Assembly: GCF_014132355.1 (NCBI RefSeq)
Contig: NZ_BLZO01000033.1
Span: 62,001-126,000 of the forward strand
Origin: Okeania sp. KiyG1
GTDB lineage: Bacteria; Cyanobacteriota; Cyanobacteriia; Cyanobacteriales; Microcoleaceae
Direction of reading: 5' to 3'
DNA length: 64,000 nt
The notes under the pieces were generated by a model. It was not told the origin of the DNA. It was given only the letters and a program-made list of their open reading frames with translations, and made no database searches. The translations under genes and the position numbers were made by a program. Each line of letters opens with the position of its first letter. Position 1 is the stretch's first letter. Positions 28,712 to 40,316 of this stretch are shown one piece after another.

Positions 28712-29627
28712 AAATATTAATTGAAATTTTTCTTTTAATAACTAATCTCTTCAACACTAATTTCACTAAACAAAGGCCAATTTATTTGGATTTACACAAA
28801 ACTTATTCTCTAAAATTTCATACATCTATCGTAGTCCCGGCTTGGTGAGTCCAGATATATAGTTCATAGTATAGTTACATATATTTCCTAAACAAGAGAT
28901 AGATATGCTAAACATTTGTTAAATAGGTTGATTTTAAATAATTAACTTAATAATCTAGATATATTACATTATAGTTATGTAATAGTGGGATGATAATATG
29001 ATTAAAGTTTATAGTTATTTTGCCAAATCATCTCAAATCAAAAAATTCTTGATTAAGATTAAGTTGACCTCTAAATCAAATATTTCCAGAATCAGAAAAG
29101 ATATTTTAGCCAGGATAGAAAAGTAGAAGTACCAAGTATTCAAAATCAGAAGTAGTTATCCGTAATACTAATGAGTTACTCGAAAGCATTAATATGACTT
29201 TTGAGTTCTGTATCTGCAAACTCCACAAAAGTCAAAAGTAGATACATATAGGTTAAGAATTTTAACTGATAGTCATTTGAGTGAATTAGTAATTAATAAA
29301 GTAACATTTGTAACTTTTACCTTTTGTGATGCTGGAACAAGAAGTTAGAAGTTAGGAATAAAGATCTAACCGTTAAAGGAAGTATTGGCATACAAAATGA
29401 ATTAGTGGCTGGTTAAGGCCAACTACTAACTAAATACTACCAAATTAATGATTTGTTGGGAGTCTTAAACTCACTTATTCCACTCCCACGCCCAAAATTT
29501 AAGTACCTATCTCAATTAACTTAACATTTAATTGAGATAGGGAAAAGGGAATAGTAAGGGAACCCTGTATCGATCATAAAACAAATAACGGTTTCTTTGC
29601 CATATCTCATTGACCATCAAGGCCGAC
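28712..29627. other. Long intergenic region, no gene recognised
   Basis: AT-rich. A 42-codon frame at 28999 (MIKVYSYFAKSSQIKK) has no support. Sequence near 29150-29330 is unassigned. Confidence 0.5.
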
Positions 29628-29672
29628 ATTGACATCCTCCCGACGCTGCTCTACGAGAAAGCGCGGCATTCC
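29628..29672. mobile_element. IS200/IS605-like left-end fragment
   Basis: TGACATCCTCCCGACGCTGC followed by AAAGCGCGGCATTCCC resembles the conserved terminal hairpin of cyanobacterial IS200/IS605 elements. Only the end is present. Confidence 0.35.
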
Positions 29673-29715
29673 CTATAGATAAATTAAAAGTTTGACAAAT
29701 TATGACCCCACCCAC

Positions 29716-29911
29716 CCAGGACTGTTTCATTCTCGATAGACACGGGGACGCACCAGACACGGAGACACGGAGACACGGGGACACGGGGATGGAGACTTTT
29801 AATTTATGATTAAAAGTGGACTTTTCACCCAAAGAAGTAGAACTGCCCATAACTGTCTCCCCATCAGGCTTTGAGAGAAACGCCAAAATTTAGAATGAAA
29901 CAGCCCTGCCA
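29716..29911. mobile_element. Element I (MITE-like)
   Basis: Inverted ends AGGACTGTTTCATTCT and AGAATGAAACAGCCCT, 195 bp apart. The interior contains an ACACGGAG/ACACGGGG tandem repeat (29745-29790) and no gene. It lies about 100 bp upstream of pheT. Confidence 0.65.
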
Positions 29912-30007
29912 CCCACCAGAGAGATAAAATGTTACTTGAAGTTATAAATATGGCCTAAGAGCAAATATCTTGCTCTACTGTGCCTCAAGATCGGGAATTA
30001 CTAAAGA

Positions 30008-32461
30008 ATGCGTATCTCTCTGAACTGGTTGCGGGAACTGGTAGACATCAAAATTTCTCCAGAAGATTTAGCCGAAACTCTGACAATGGCAGGTTTCGAG
30101 GTAGAAGAAATAGAAGATCGAAGTACCTGGGCAACCGGGGTAGTTGTAGGAAAAATACTAGAAGCTAATAAGCATCCTAATGCTGATAAACTCCAAGTTT
30201 GCCAAGTAGACATTGGTAAAGCAGAGCCATTAAATATTGTCTGTGGAGCGGCGAATGCTAAAGCCGATATTTATGTGCCAGTAGCAACTATTGGTACTTA
30301 TTTGTCGAAAATTGACTTAAAAATTAAAAAGAGTAAACTACGAGGTGTCCCCTCTGAAGGGATGATTTGCTCCTTGGCAGAATTGGGCTTAACAAAAGAT
30401 TCTGAAGGAATTCATATATTTGAGTTAGAAAATCCACAGTTAGGCAGTGATGTTCGGCCTTTACTTGGGCTAAATGATGTCATTTTAGACTTGACAACAA
30501 CGGCAAATCGTGCTGATGCTCTCAGTATGATTGGCGTTGCTCGAGAAGTGGCTGCCTTAACAGGAGCATCTCTGAGAATACCAGAAGCGTCTGGCACTCT
30601 GATTACAGGCCAAGAAAGCTCCTGCAGTCTGAAAATAGATATCTCAGAGTCGGCAGCTTGCCCGGTCTATATTGGTACTGTCATTGAAGGAGTAAAAATT
30701 GCTTCTTCTCCAGGATGGTTAAAACAACGATTGGATGCTGCAGGTATCCGGTCTATCAATAATGTAGTAGATGTTACTAACTATATTTTGTTAGAGTGGG
30801 GTCAACCGCTTCATGGGTTTGACCTAGATAGGTTAATAACTCTGACAGGTAATGAGCAGTTGACAATAGGAGTTCGTTATGCAATGTCTGACGAATCTCT
30901 GACTACCCTAGATAGTCAAAAGCGCACCCTGGAAGCTGAAACATTATTAATTACGGCCAATGATAAACCAGTGGCTTTAGCTGGGGTAATGGGTGGAGAA
31001 GAAACGGAAGTTAATGACAATACCACAAACCTATTATTGGAAGCAGCAATTTTTGCTCCGATCGCTATCCGTCGTTCAGCTCGGACTCAAGGTTTGCGTA
31101 CAGAAGCATCAACTAGATATGAACGCGGGGTTAATCAAGCTGAATTAGCATTGGCCTGCCGTCGTGCTATTATGTTGATTACTGAATTAGCTGGTGGAAA
31201 GACTACTACTCAAGAAACTTTTAGCACTACAGCAGAGCATCTGACAGTAACTCGCGAATTATCCCTCCGTCTCAACCGAATTAATGAAGTTTTAGGACCA
31301 CTGAAGCGCGGAGAAGATACTTTGTATGAATCTTTTCTCCAACCAGAAGAAGTGGAAGGTATTCTCACTTCTTTAGGATGTGGTTTAATTAAATCGGAAA
31401 CTACAGAGGAGGTAGTTTGGAATGTGACAGTACCTCCGTATCGTTATCGAGACCTAGAACGGGAAATCGATCTTATAGAAGAAGTTGCCCGTTTGTATGG
31501 ATATGATAATTTCTGCGAAACTCTACCTAGCAAAAGTGCTGCGGGTTATTTACCACCGGAACAGTCTGCGGTGCTGAAGCTCAGAGCGGCTTTCCGTGGA
31601 GCTGGGTTAACTGAATTGATGCACTATTCTTTGGTTAAGCAAGGTGAGGAAAATCAAATAGCGATCGCTAACCCTCTATTTGTGGAATATTCTGCTCTCC
31701 GTACAGAGTTACTAACTGGACTTATTGATGCTTTTCAATATAATCTCGAACAAGGAAATGGAGCATTAAATGGGTTTGAAATAGGTCGTATTTTCTGGAA
31801 ACAGGGAGAAAATTTTGAGGAAGCAGATGCGATCGCTGGAATTATTAGTAATGCTCCCAAAAGTTGGACTCTAGGTGGTGGGGAACAACCTTTAAGTTGG
31901 TTTGAAGCTAAAGGTATTTTGACACAAGTGTTTGAACGACTCTATTTAGCAGTTGAGTATAAACAAAGCTCAGAAAATCCTTTGTTGCATCCAGGGAGAA
32001 CAGCGTCATTATGGTTGGAGGGTAAGTCACTTGGTGTATTCGGGCAATTACATCCTCAACTACGACAGGAGCGAGAGTTACCAGATGAGGTTTATGTTTT
32101 TCAACTAAATTTAGAGCTACTTTTGTCAGTGATGACTCAAGCAGATATGTTGAGGCGCAAGTTTAGCGGTTATTCTACGTTCCCACCTGCTGACCGAGAT
32201 ATTGCTTTTTTTGTGTCAGTTGAGGTGTCTGTGAATGAGATTAAACAGGTAATTTCTGAGTCTGCTGGAAAGTTATTAGAGTCAATAGAATTATTTGATG
32301 AATATCGGGGTGAAAATGTACCCGAAGGTCAAAGGAGTTTAGCATTTCGGTTAATTTATCGGACGAGCGATCGTACTCTTACGGATGCAGATATTGACCC
32401 AATTCAGCAAAAGGTTCGAGATGCTTTGGTTGATAAATTTCAAGTAAATCTCAGAAGTTAA
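30008..32461 (+). CDS. pheT: Phenylalanine-tRNA ligase beta subunit
   Basis: 817 residues, the normal bacterial length. It joins PheS in an alpha2-beta2 enzyme that charges tRNA-Phe. The start [12 protein letters not shown] is typical. The tRNA-binding EMAP/OB-like domain follows (residues about 40-150, [19 protein letters not shown]), then B3/B4 editing domain ([14 protein letters not shown] in the catalytic-core-like region), B5 ([10 protein letters not shown]), and the C-terminal anticodon-binding ferredoxin-like domain ([15 protein letters not shown]). pheS is not in the window, as usual in cyanobacteria where the two are unlinked. There is no strong ribosome site; AAAG precedes the ATG. 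Intact, with no odd features. Confidence 0.97.
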   Translation: MRISLNWLRELVDIKISPEDLAETLTMAGFEVEEIEDRSTWATGVVVGKILEANKHPNADKLQVCQVDIGKAEPLNIVCGAANAKADIYVPVATIGTYLSKIDLKIKKSKLRGVPSEGMICSLAELGLTKDSEGIHIFELENPQLGSDVRPLLGLNDVILDLTTTANRADALSMIGVAREVAALTGASLRIPEASGTLITGQESSCSLKIDISESAACPVYIGTVIEGVKIASSPGWLKQRLDAAGIRSINNVVDVTNYILLEWGQPLHGFDLDRLITLTGNEQLTIGVRYAMSDESLTTLDSQKRTLEAETLLITANDKPVALAGVMGGEETEVNDNTTNLLLEAAIFAPIAIRRSARTQGLRTEASTRYERGVNQAELALACRRAIMLITELAGGKTTTQETFSTTAEHLTVTRELSLRLNRINEVLGPLKRGEDTLYESFLQPEEVEGILTSLGCGLIKSETTEEVVWNVTVPPYRYRDLEREIDLIEEVARLYGYDNFCETLPSKSAAGYLPPEQSAVLKLRAAFRGAGLTELMHYSLVKQGEENQIAIANPLFVEYSALRTELLTGLIDAFQYNLEQGNGALNGFEIGRIFWKQGENFEEADAIAGIISNAPKSWTLGGGEQPLSWFEAKGILTQVFERLYLAVEYKQSSENPLLHPGRTASLWLEGKSLGVFGQLHPQLRQERELPDEVYVFQLNLELLLSVMTQADMLRRKFSGYSTFPPADRDIAFFVSVEVSVNEIKQVISESAGKLLESIELFDEYRGENVPEGQRSLAFRLIYRTSDRTLTDADIDPIQQKVRDALVDKFQVNLRS

Positions 32462-33394
32462 TATTTGTAAGTTATTGTTGGTAGTTCATCATCGAAATCA
32501 AAATGATGAATTATCAACAATAAATACATCTATAGAGATATCCTCCAAAAGAGGGAATAGGGAATAGGGAATAGGGAATAGGGAATAGGGAGAAATTTAT
32601 CAGAACCTTAACCAAATTATCGTAAGCATTTCCTGCGGAATGCTGCGCAAACAGCTATTAGCAGTCAGCTCGAGCGCAATAAAAATGAATGAAGCAAGCA
32701 CTTGCTTAACTTCTACTATAGCAATGAGCGCTGGTATATTTACAAATTGCAGGAGAGGCCAAATAGCTAAAAGTCTTATGTTATCGTCAACTGATTCCCC
32801 CTGTTGCCTGTTGCCTGTTGCCTGTTGCCTGCGCACAGCGCTATACATCAGGACTTACGCATAACCACCATATCTAGTAGGGGCACCTGCGGAGTATGCG
32901 CAAGCAAACGGCCGAAAGCTTGCGCATAACTATCGTTAACGCCCCTACAGATGGTGTATAATTTGATATTTTGTGTAATATCATGTCCGGATAATTAGTG
33001 ATGAAAAAACTTATCATGAGTGCTTAAACAGTAAATCTTTCTATTTTCCCCTCCACGGTCGGGGAGGGGCGAGGGGTGGGTTCCCTACTCCCCTACTCCC
33101 CTACTCCCCGTACGGACGCCCTTATGCAACGTCCCTACCCGCTCCCCTACTATTTTAATAATAAGTATTTAACCGGACATGATATAAGTCCTGTACATTT
33201 TTCAACAAAGAATTGAAGCACAAGAACAACGAGATTAAATTGTCCACTAAAGGTAATAAAGCTGATAGCTGTTAACGTTTGCGTAGCATGACAAACGGAA
33301 AGTTCCGACTTTATGAGGCTAGCTGACTGCTGTTTGCTTACAAATTATCAGCTTATCTCTGTAGCTATTTTTTCATTAATAGATTAATATTAAG
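32462..33394. other. Element mosaic downstream of pheT
   Basis: No gene. Pieces in order: AATAGGG heptads (32555-32590); a C-type end (CATTTCCTGCGGAATGCTGC, 32627) leading into GCCTGTT heptads near 32810; AGGACTTACGCATAACC, a J-type end, then an AGTAGGGGC...GCCCCTAC inverted pair (32876-32948); element D copy 5; and a lone C-like region near 33270. Confidence 0.6.
32977..33185. mobile_element. Element D copy 5
   Basis: ATATCATGTCCGGATAATTA to TTAACCGGACATGATAT, about 209 bp, with CTACTCC-type heptads inside. Confidence 0.85.
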
Positions 33395-33632
33395 GTAAGC
33401 ATTTCCTGCGGAATGCTGCGCAAACAGCTATTAGCTGTCATCTATTAGCTATCATGAGGGGGTTTAAATGAATATAGACTGTTTTAGCAGACTTTGATAG
33501 TAAATATAAATTCTATCTCAATTAGTAAAGATTTTATCTCAAACTAAAAGTAATAGCTGTTTGCGTAGCATCCCGCAGGGAAGTACTGATAACTGACGGT
33601 TGTTTGCGCAGCATTCCGTAGGAAATGCTTAC
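33395..33632. mobile_element. Element C copy (MITE-like, ~238 bp)
   Basis: Long inverted ends GTAAGCATTTCCTGCGGAAT and ATTCCGTAGGAAATGCTTAC, each continuing into GCTGCGCAAACAGC. The interior AATATAGACTG...AAAGTAATAGCTG is shared with 58248-58477. Confidence 0.85.
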
Positions 33633-33679
33633 ATATTAAGACAGTTAAGATAATATTAATTGTTCAAATTTATGAATTA

Positions 33680-33859
33680 TTACCGAATAATTAAGGTTTA
33701 AAGCCTCTCCTTTTAAGGAGAAACAAGCGGTCGAGGGATGGCGAGGAAACCTGCGCCATATCCAATCGACCAAGAGAGAAAAAATTTTCCTTTGATTCAA
33801 TCCTCTTCCTTTTAGGGAGAGGTAATTATCAATTATCCATTATCAATTATCAATTATTG
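33680..33859 (+). mobile_element. Element A copy 9
   Basis: TTACCGAATAATTAAGGTTT, AGCCTCTCCTTTTAAGGAG, a GGTCGAGGGATGGCGAGG insert, TTTAGGGAGAGGTAATTATC and ATCAATT heptads. It ends about 100 bp before the sensor kinase. Confidence 0.85.
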
Positions 33860-34001
33860 AAGGAGCTTAATTCTCCCAATTTAGACAACTTGAATACCAT
33901 CAAGTTAAATGTAATTTAATATAATTTTGAGAACTACCAAAAACAAAGTTTAAAAAAATGAATTTTTTCCACAAAAATAAAAAATTACTAAAAAATCTAG
34001 C

Positions 34002-34778
34002 TTGACAAGCAAATTTGGATTGATATTACTAATAATCTTAGGTTATTTAGGGAACTATTTCAAATTACCTTTATTCTTTGGGGTAGATTTTCTCTTCGGT
34101 AGTATTGCAGTTTTTATTATAGTCGAACTCTATGGAGCTATATGGGGAACAATAGCCGCCTTAATTGTCAGTAGCCACACATACTTCCTCTGGCACCATC
34201 CCTATGCGATCATTACCTTTACTCTGGAAGCTATGTTTGTGGGAATAATGTTAAAGCGTCGCCGTCTGCAAAATATAGTCTTGCTAAATGGAATATATTG
34301 GCTTGTAATGGGGATGCCTCTAGCAGTATTACTTTACGGATTAGTGTTGAACGTAGGTACAACACAAACTGTATTAATTATGATGAAGCAGTCAATTAAT
34401 GGCTTCTTGAACGCCTTAATTGCTAACTTAATTGTCAGTTATTTACCCATACGTCAACTGTTGAAATTATCTCAATCTTACAAAAGAATCTCTTTTCAAC
34501 AAACTATTTTTAACTTATTAATCGCATTTATTTTATTACCCGCTTTAATCCTCACAATATTTAATGGACAACATATACTGACAATAGTAGAAAAAGATAT
34601 TCAAAAAGAACTGAATGCAGCAACAATTCCTCTGGTAAATAATTTAAAGTTTTGGTATCAAAAGCACTTGTACGCTGTTGAAGAGTTGGCAAAAATAGCA
34701 GCTCAAGTACCTGATAATGAAGTATTTACTTTCCAACAAAGTACATTAGTAATGAAAAAAGCATTTAGCTCTTTTTAA
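34002..34778 (+). pseudogene. Hybrid histidine kinase, part 1: membrane sensor region
   Basis: 258 residues read from a TTG. The likely true start is ATG 33958 (MNFFHKNKKLLKN), which needs one base change in a following poly-A run to reach this frame. There are about six to seven hydrophobic helices at residues 5-200 (LILLIILGYLGNYFKLPLFF and onwards), a MASE1-like layout, then the beginning of an extracytoplasmic domain (VEKDIQKELNAATIPLVNN). It ends KKAFSSF at a T5 run. A one-base shift there restores [11 protein letters not shown] and leads into part 2. Parts 1-3 thus form one gene of roughly 1,420 codons. Confidence 0.85.
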
Positions 34779-34858
34779 GAGTATATGTTACTGATGCTAA
34801 GGGGAATATAATTGCTGCTGAACCAGCATTTAATGAATTTGGAGAATCATTACTCAAC

Positions 34859-36967
34859 TTGAACATATCCGAACAGTACCCTTGGAGCAAACTCGCTACA
34901 GAATTGCAACCACAAGTTATAGATATTCATATAGCACGACCATCTACTGCACCCCATATAGATATAGTAATACCAATAGTCAAAGATAATAGCTTCAAGG
35001 GAATAGCTCATGCTTCTCTAGACATAGCTGAGTTAGATAAACTCCAGCAACTAAATACTCAAGTAAAAGAAATAGAAACAGTACTGGTCGATCGCGAAGG
35101 ATATATCATTACTGAGAGTAACTCAGAGGTAACTACGGAGAAAAAATTTGACTTACTGGAAACAGGAAATGTGGAATATAATGGAGATATCTTTAAGTGG
35201 CAACCAACAACACCAGGAATGCCAGAGATGAAACGATGGAAAAAATCTTTATATGGAAAAAAGATACAAATTAGTGCCGATCTTCCTTGGACTCTATATG
35301 TCACCTTACCCACAGGACCCTACATAGACTTTTTAGAAACGAGTTATATTAAAAATCTGGTGACAATGCAAATAATTGCAGTGGTAGGATTAATCATATC
35401 AGTCCTGGTCAGTAAAAGATTAGTAACGCCGTTGTTAAAACTAACACAAGTTACTACAGACTTACCTCAAAAGCTGCTGTATCAAGAAATTCCTATAGGT
35501 TTGCCACGAAAGAGTAGAATCGCAGAAATTAATGCTCTCACGGCTAACTTTCAGTCAATGGTATTAGCTTTACAGGAAAATTTTACTGAAATTAAGCACA
35601 CAAATGAATCTCTAGAAAACCGAGTCAAAGAAAGGACTCAGGAACTACATAAAAAAAATCAAGACCTCAGTGCAGAAATTCTGCAACGTCGCCGGATAGA
35701 ATCTATTTTGAGCGATCGCGAAGAACGCTATGCACTTGCTATATCTGGTACAAACGATGGTATTTGGGATTGGGATATACAAACAAATCAGGTTTACTAT
35801 TCACCTACCTGGATGAGAATTATTGGTTACGAAGACGATCCACTTCCTCACACTTTATCTACTTGGTCAGATAATATACATCCAGACGATCTAGAAGCAA
35901 CTATCACAGATGTAGAAGCACATTTATCAGGGGAAACAGAACGTTTTCAGAATAACCATCGCATCAAACATCGGGATGGACATTATGTCTGGATATTGAC
36001 CAAAGGACAACGTATTTGTGACGAATCAGGTAAACCCTATCGTGCTGTTGGCACAATAACAGATATTACAGAGAAGAAACAAGCAGAAGACCGAAGCAGA
36101 GCTGCTAAAGAAGAAGCAGAAATTGCTAACCGAGCCAAAAGTGAATTTCTCGCTACAATGAGCCACGAGATCCGGACTCCAATGAATGCAGTTATTGGGA
36201 TGACAGGTTTACTGTTAGACACAGAGCTAAACCCACAACAGCAAGATTTTGTCGAAGTTATCCGCAACAGTGGAGATGGTTTGTTGATCTTAATTAATGA
36301 TATTCTTGATTTCTCTAAAATTGAATCTGGTAAACTAGATTTAGAGGAACAACCTTTTAATCTCCGAAACTGTATAGAAGAATGTCTAGATTTGTTAGCT
36401 CCAAAAGCAGCTGAAAAAAAATTAGAGCTAGCTTATCTAATACAATCACAAACTCCCGAGCTTATAGTAGGAGATGTAACTCGATTACGTCAAGTATTAG
36501 TTAATCTCCTCAGCAATGGAGTCAAATTTACAGAAACTGGGGAAGTAGTAGTATCAGTAACAGCTTCACCTCAAAATCAAGATTTAGACTCTTCGCCAAA
36601 AATGGGTTGTCCCATTCCCGAACGAACAGAATGTCTAGAATCAAATATTCCCTGCTCTCCTATCTACGAAATACAATTTGCGGTTAAAGATACTGGTATT
36701 GGTATTCCTCAAGATCGTATGGATCGTCTGTTCAAACCTTTCAGTCAAGTTGACGCTTCTACAACCCGTAACTATGGTGGCACAGGATTGGGGTTAGTTA
36801 TTAGCAAGCGGTTAAGTGAAATTATGGGAGGAAAGATGTGGGTAGAAAGTGAAGCAGAAGTTGGTTCGACTTTCTTTTTCACTGTAGTAGCTACTGCTGT
36901 TGCTGAAAATTCATGTCTTGCTCAGAATTCAGAAACTGAAACAATATTAAAAATAAACATTTGTTAA
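34859..36967 (+). pseudogene. Hybrid histidine kinase, part 2: Cache/HAMP/PAS/kinase core
   Basis: 702 residues in the second frame, which is open from about 34770. Order: the rest of a Cache-like sensor ([19 protein letters not shown]), a TM helix near 165-185, HAMP, a coiled coil, a PAS/PAC domain ([18 protein letters not shown] to [10 protein letters not shown]), HisKA with the phospho-His in [10 protein letters not shown], and HATPase_c with N box ([13 protein letters not shown]), DTGIGIP and [10 protein letters not shown]. All catalytic boxes are present. It ends ILKINIC. One more A in the run just before would give [10 protein letters not shown] and join part 3. The ligand is unknown. 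Confidence 0.9.
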
Positions 36968-38247
36968 TTGTAGATGACAATGCTACTAACAGGCAAGTGC
37001 TAACACTTCAAGCAGAATCTTTATGTATGATTTCTCAAGCTGTGAGTGGTGGGCAAGAAGCGATAAATTTATTACAGTCAGGACAGAAATTTGATTTTGC
37101 TATTCTAGATGTACAAATGCCTAAAATGGATGGCTTCACTCTAGCTAATAAAATTCGCAAGTTACCGAATTGTCAACAATTACCTTTAGTTTTTCTCAGT
37201 TCTCTCAGCCAAGAATACTCAAGTCAGAATGCTCATATCAATGCTGCTGCTTATCTCAACAAGCCAATTAAACAATCTCAACTAGAAAAAGTTTTAGTAG
37301 GTCTTCTGACAGGGGGTATAGTTAATAGTACCCAAAAATCTAAAATTCAATCAAATGTCAAGTTAGCAGAAAAATTACCTCTGAAAATTCTATTAGCTGA
37401 AGATAACGTCGTTAACCAAAAAGTAGCAATTAATATTCTCAAAAATTTAGGATACCGAGCTGATGTTGCCGCTAACGGGTTAGAAGTATTAGTAGCTTTA
37501 CGTCGTCAATCTTATGATGTGGTATTTATGGATGTACAAATGCCAGAAATGGATGGTTTGACTGCTACACACAAAATTTGTACTGAATGGGAGAAAGAAA
37601 AACGCCCCCGTATTATCGCAATGACGGCAAATGCAATGCAGGGCGATCGGGAAAATTGTCTAGCTGCTGGTATGGATGACTATATTAGTAAACCAGTTCG
37701 CTTAGAAGCATTGACTACAGCTTTAAGTAAATGCTATATCCCAGAAACAACAACTGAACAAGATGTTTTATCTCAACCAGAGTTAGAGGGAGTCATCGAT
37801 CTAGCAGTGTTGCAAGAGTTGAAGAAAATTGCTGGAGGTGAATCAGAACTTTTAGTAGAAGTAATTGATTGCTATTTGGAAGATTCACCTAAACTGTTAG
37901 ATGAAATGAGTCAAGCAATTAAACAACAGCAGGCAAAATTACTACAAAGGTCTGCTCATAGCATGAAATCTAGTAGTGCTTCTGTGGGAGCTAGTAATTT
38001 GTCTGAGCTTTGCAAAAAGTTAGAATATATTGCCCGTGAAGGTACAACAGAAGGAGCGGATAAGATTTTATCTCAGGCGCAGGCAGAATATAGACTGGTT
38101 GAGACTGCCTTGCGGTCTGAGCTTCAAGCTATATTTAGGGTTTGGGGAGTGGGGAGTGTGGGGAGTGGGGGAGTGGGGAGTGGGGAGTGGGGGAGTGGGA
38201 GAGTGGTGGAGTGGGGGAGTGGGGGAGTGAGGGAGATTGAATATTGA
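36961..38247 (+). pseudogene. Hybrid histidine kinase, part 3: two receivers and Hpt
   Basis: 428 residues. REC1 ([10 protein letters not shown]; phospho-Asp in LDVQMPKMDG; KP in NKPIKQ), REC2 (ILLAEDNVVNQKVA; MDVQMPEMDG; ISKPVR), then an Hpt domain with the accepting His in RSAHSMKSSSASVG. The layout is of the BarA/TorS phosphorelay type. The final 35 residues (VWGVGSVGSGGVGSGEWG) are translated from GTGGGGA heptads, so the native end was replaced or extended by repeat. If the three frame changes are sequencing artefacts, the gene is whole. If real, this part could still be expressed alone as a REC-REC-Hpt protein. Confidence 0.88.
38140..38230 (+). repeat. GTGGGGA/GGAGTGG heptad array
   Basis: About a dozen imperfect heptads inside the last codons of the hybrid kinase gene. 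Confidence 0.85.
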
Positions 38248-38960
38248 AGTATTGAAGTATAGTGATAAACAGATAGTATATAAAAAGAAAAAATTTTCCT
38301 TAAGCGTTAGTCCCCTTCTTTCAAGGAGAGGTCATTTCAGTTATCAGTTATCAGTACCTCTAGCTGTTTGCGCAGCATGACCTAGGAAAGCAAGAGGCTT
38401 GATATAAGGAATAGTCTCTTTTTGTTATCCCTTTAAAAAGGGAGGCGCATACCCAATTTTTCGGTAATATTAAATCCGTTGGTTTCTAAGTAATAAAATT
38501 TCTATCGCCATTCATACTCAAAACTCAGGTTTTGTAGGGTTTGCTGACCAAACCCCTACAGGGTGTGAATTGTACCGATGCTACCAGATTTGATATATAG
38601 CGCTGTGCGCAGGCAACAGGCAACAGCTCCGGAAGGCAACAGGGAACCCACCCTCGCCCCTCCCTCCCAGGAGGGGAATAAAAAAACGATAATATAAGAC
38701 TTTTAGCTATTTGGCCCCTCCTGCAATTTGTAAATATACCAGTGCTCATTGCTATAATTGTTAATTATTAATTATTAATTATTAATTGTTGAAGCATAAC
38801 CAGCACATATAGTAGGGGTTAACGGCCGTTAACCCCTACAAATGGTGTATAGCAAGGAACGAGTTGCTTAGGACTTATGCAGATGATGAATCTTAGACTA
38901 GGAAATGTTTTTCCAACTGTTCCCTATTCCCTATTCCCTATTCCCTATTCCCTGATTAAA
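38248..38960. other. Intergenic mosaic before NDH-2 gene
   Basis: No gene. It contains two A elements tail to tail (38285-38345 and 38333-38467), GCAACAG heptads near 38605-38640, an inverted GTAGGGGTTAACGGCCGTTAACCCCTAC-type hairpin near 38812-38839, and CCCTATT heptads at 38925-38955 just past the NDH-2 stop. Confidence 0.65.
38333..38467 (-). mobile_element. Element A copy 10
   Basis: It reads CAGTTATCAG heptads, ACCTCTAGCTGTTTGCGCAG, AAGCAAGAGGCTTGATATAA and TTTTTCGGTAA. The reverse complement closely matches 2366-2546, which suggests recent spread. Confidence 0.8.
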
Positions 38961-40316
38961 TTAAGCTTCAGCAGATGATTTACTTGTCACTAGAGGAGTA
39001 TAGCGACCATCGCTTTCGTTATTTTTATTGCTTCCTTTTTCAGTGATCAGACGAGCACCACCTTGACCAGTAAAGTAACTCCAGGCCCACTGAATCATCA
39101 CAATGAGTTGGTTGTCAAACTCAATCATATAGAAAACGTGAATAAACAACCAAGCTACCCAAGCTGGGAAACCAGAGAAACGAATTTTTCTATATTGTAC
39201 AACGGCTTGGTTACGGCCAATAACTGCCAAACTGCCATAGTCAGTATAGTGGAATGGAGGCAAAGTCTGATTTTTAAACCGCTTTTTAATCAGAGTCGCT
39301 ACATAATCTCCTTCCTGCATTGCTGCTGGTGCAACTCCAGGTACTGGTGAGTCTCCCTGATGAGAGAAGTTAGCCAAGTCTCCAATTACAAAGATGTTGG
39401 GATAACCAGGTATTGTCAGGTCTTCATTGACAAAAACACGACCTGCACGGTCTAATTCTGCTCCTGTGCGATTAGATATTGCTTGAGAAATTGGTGATGC
39501 TTTAACTCCTGCTCCCCATAATATTGTATGAGCGGGAATATCTTGGGTTGTCTCTCCAGAGCGAACGGTGATGATATTATTTTCTATATTAGTCACTCGT
39601 GTTTTAGTCAACACAGTGACTCCCAATTTCTCCAGTTCTAATTTTGCTTTAGCTGACAAAGCAGGTTTGAAATAAGGTAAAATTCTTTCTCCGCTTTGAA
39701 TTAAGTAAATTTGAGCTTCTCTGGTATCAACAGAACGATATTCTTCTCTTAATTTAGTGTGAGCTAGTTCTGCTAAAGCTCCTGCTAATTCTACCCCTGT
39801 TGGACCTGCACCAACGATCGCAAAGGTTAACAGTGCTTTTCTTTTTTCTGGATCTGATTCTTTTTCTGCAGCTTCAAAGGAGGCAAATATTCTACGACGC
39901 ACTTCTAAGGCGTCTTCTACTGTTTTTAGTCCGGGAGCTTTTTCTGACCAATCATTTCCAAAATAATTCTGGCTAACACCGGTAGCCATGATTAATGTAT
40001 CGTAATCTAGTTCGTTATCTCGCAAAAAGAGTTTTTTCTGTTCGGGATCGAGATCCACAACTTCACCCATCAGAACATGGGTATTTTTCTGTTCTGCAAC
40101 TACACCGCGAAGGGGAGAAGCAATATCTCCGGGAGAAAGACTGCCTGTAGCTACTTGATAAAGTAATGGTTGAAATAGATGGAAATTTCTTTTGTCAACC
40201 AAGGTTACTTTGACAGGTGCTTTTCCTAGCTTCAGAGCTGCTTCTAGCCCTGCAAACCCACCTCCAACGATGACAACATGATGAGGAGATTGATGCTTTT
40301 CCTTGTTTAGACTCAT
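38961..40316 (-). CDS. Type II NADH dehydrogenase (NDH-2)
   Basis: 451 residues. Two dinucleotide folds: FAD binding HHVVIVGGGFAGLEAALKLG (12-31) and NAD(P)H binding FAIVGAGPTGVELAGALAE (near 165), with the second FAD contact IFVIGDLANF near 318. The signature FQPLLYQVATGSLSPGDIA is typical of NDH-2. The C-terminal amphipathic/hydrophobic stretch (VAWLFIHVFYMIEF) should hold it to the membrane. It oxidises NAD(P)H and reduces a quinone without pumping protons. Cyanobacteria have several (NdbA, NdbB, NdbC); I cannot say which this is. It is a single gene with no operon partners and a long AT-rich upstream region. Confidence 0.93.
   Translation of the reverse strand: MSLNKEKHQSPHHVVIVGGGFAGLEAALKLGKAPVKVTLVDKRNFHLFQPLLYQVATGSLSPGDIASPLRGVVAEQKNTHVLMGEVVDLDPEQKKLFLRDNELDYDTLIMATGVSQNYFGNDWSEKAPGLKTVEDALEVRRRIFASFEAAEKESDPEKRKALLTFAIVGAGPTGVELAGALAELAHTKLREEYRSVDTREAQIYLIQSGERILPYFKPALSAKAKLELEKLGVTVLTKTRVTNIENNIITVRSGETTQDIPAHTILWGAGVKASPISQAISNRTGAELDRAGRVFVNEDLTIPGYPNIFVIGDLANFSHQGDSPVPGVAPAAMQEGDYVATLIKKRFKNQTLPPFHYTDYGSLAVIGRNQAVVQYRKIRFSGFPAWVAWLFIHVFYMIEFDNQLIVMIQWAWSYFTGQGGARLITEKGSNKNNESDGRYTPLVTSKSSAEA

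Noticed and set aside
29617-29886. An 89-residue minus-strand gene upstream of pheT
   Set aside because: It spans the inverted-repeat element I and its ACACGGAG repeats. The residues are repeat-derived.
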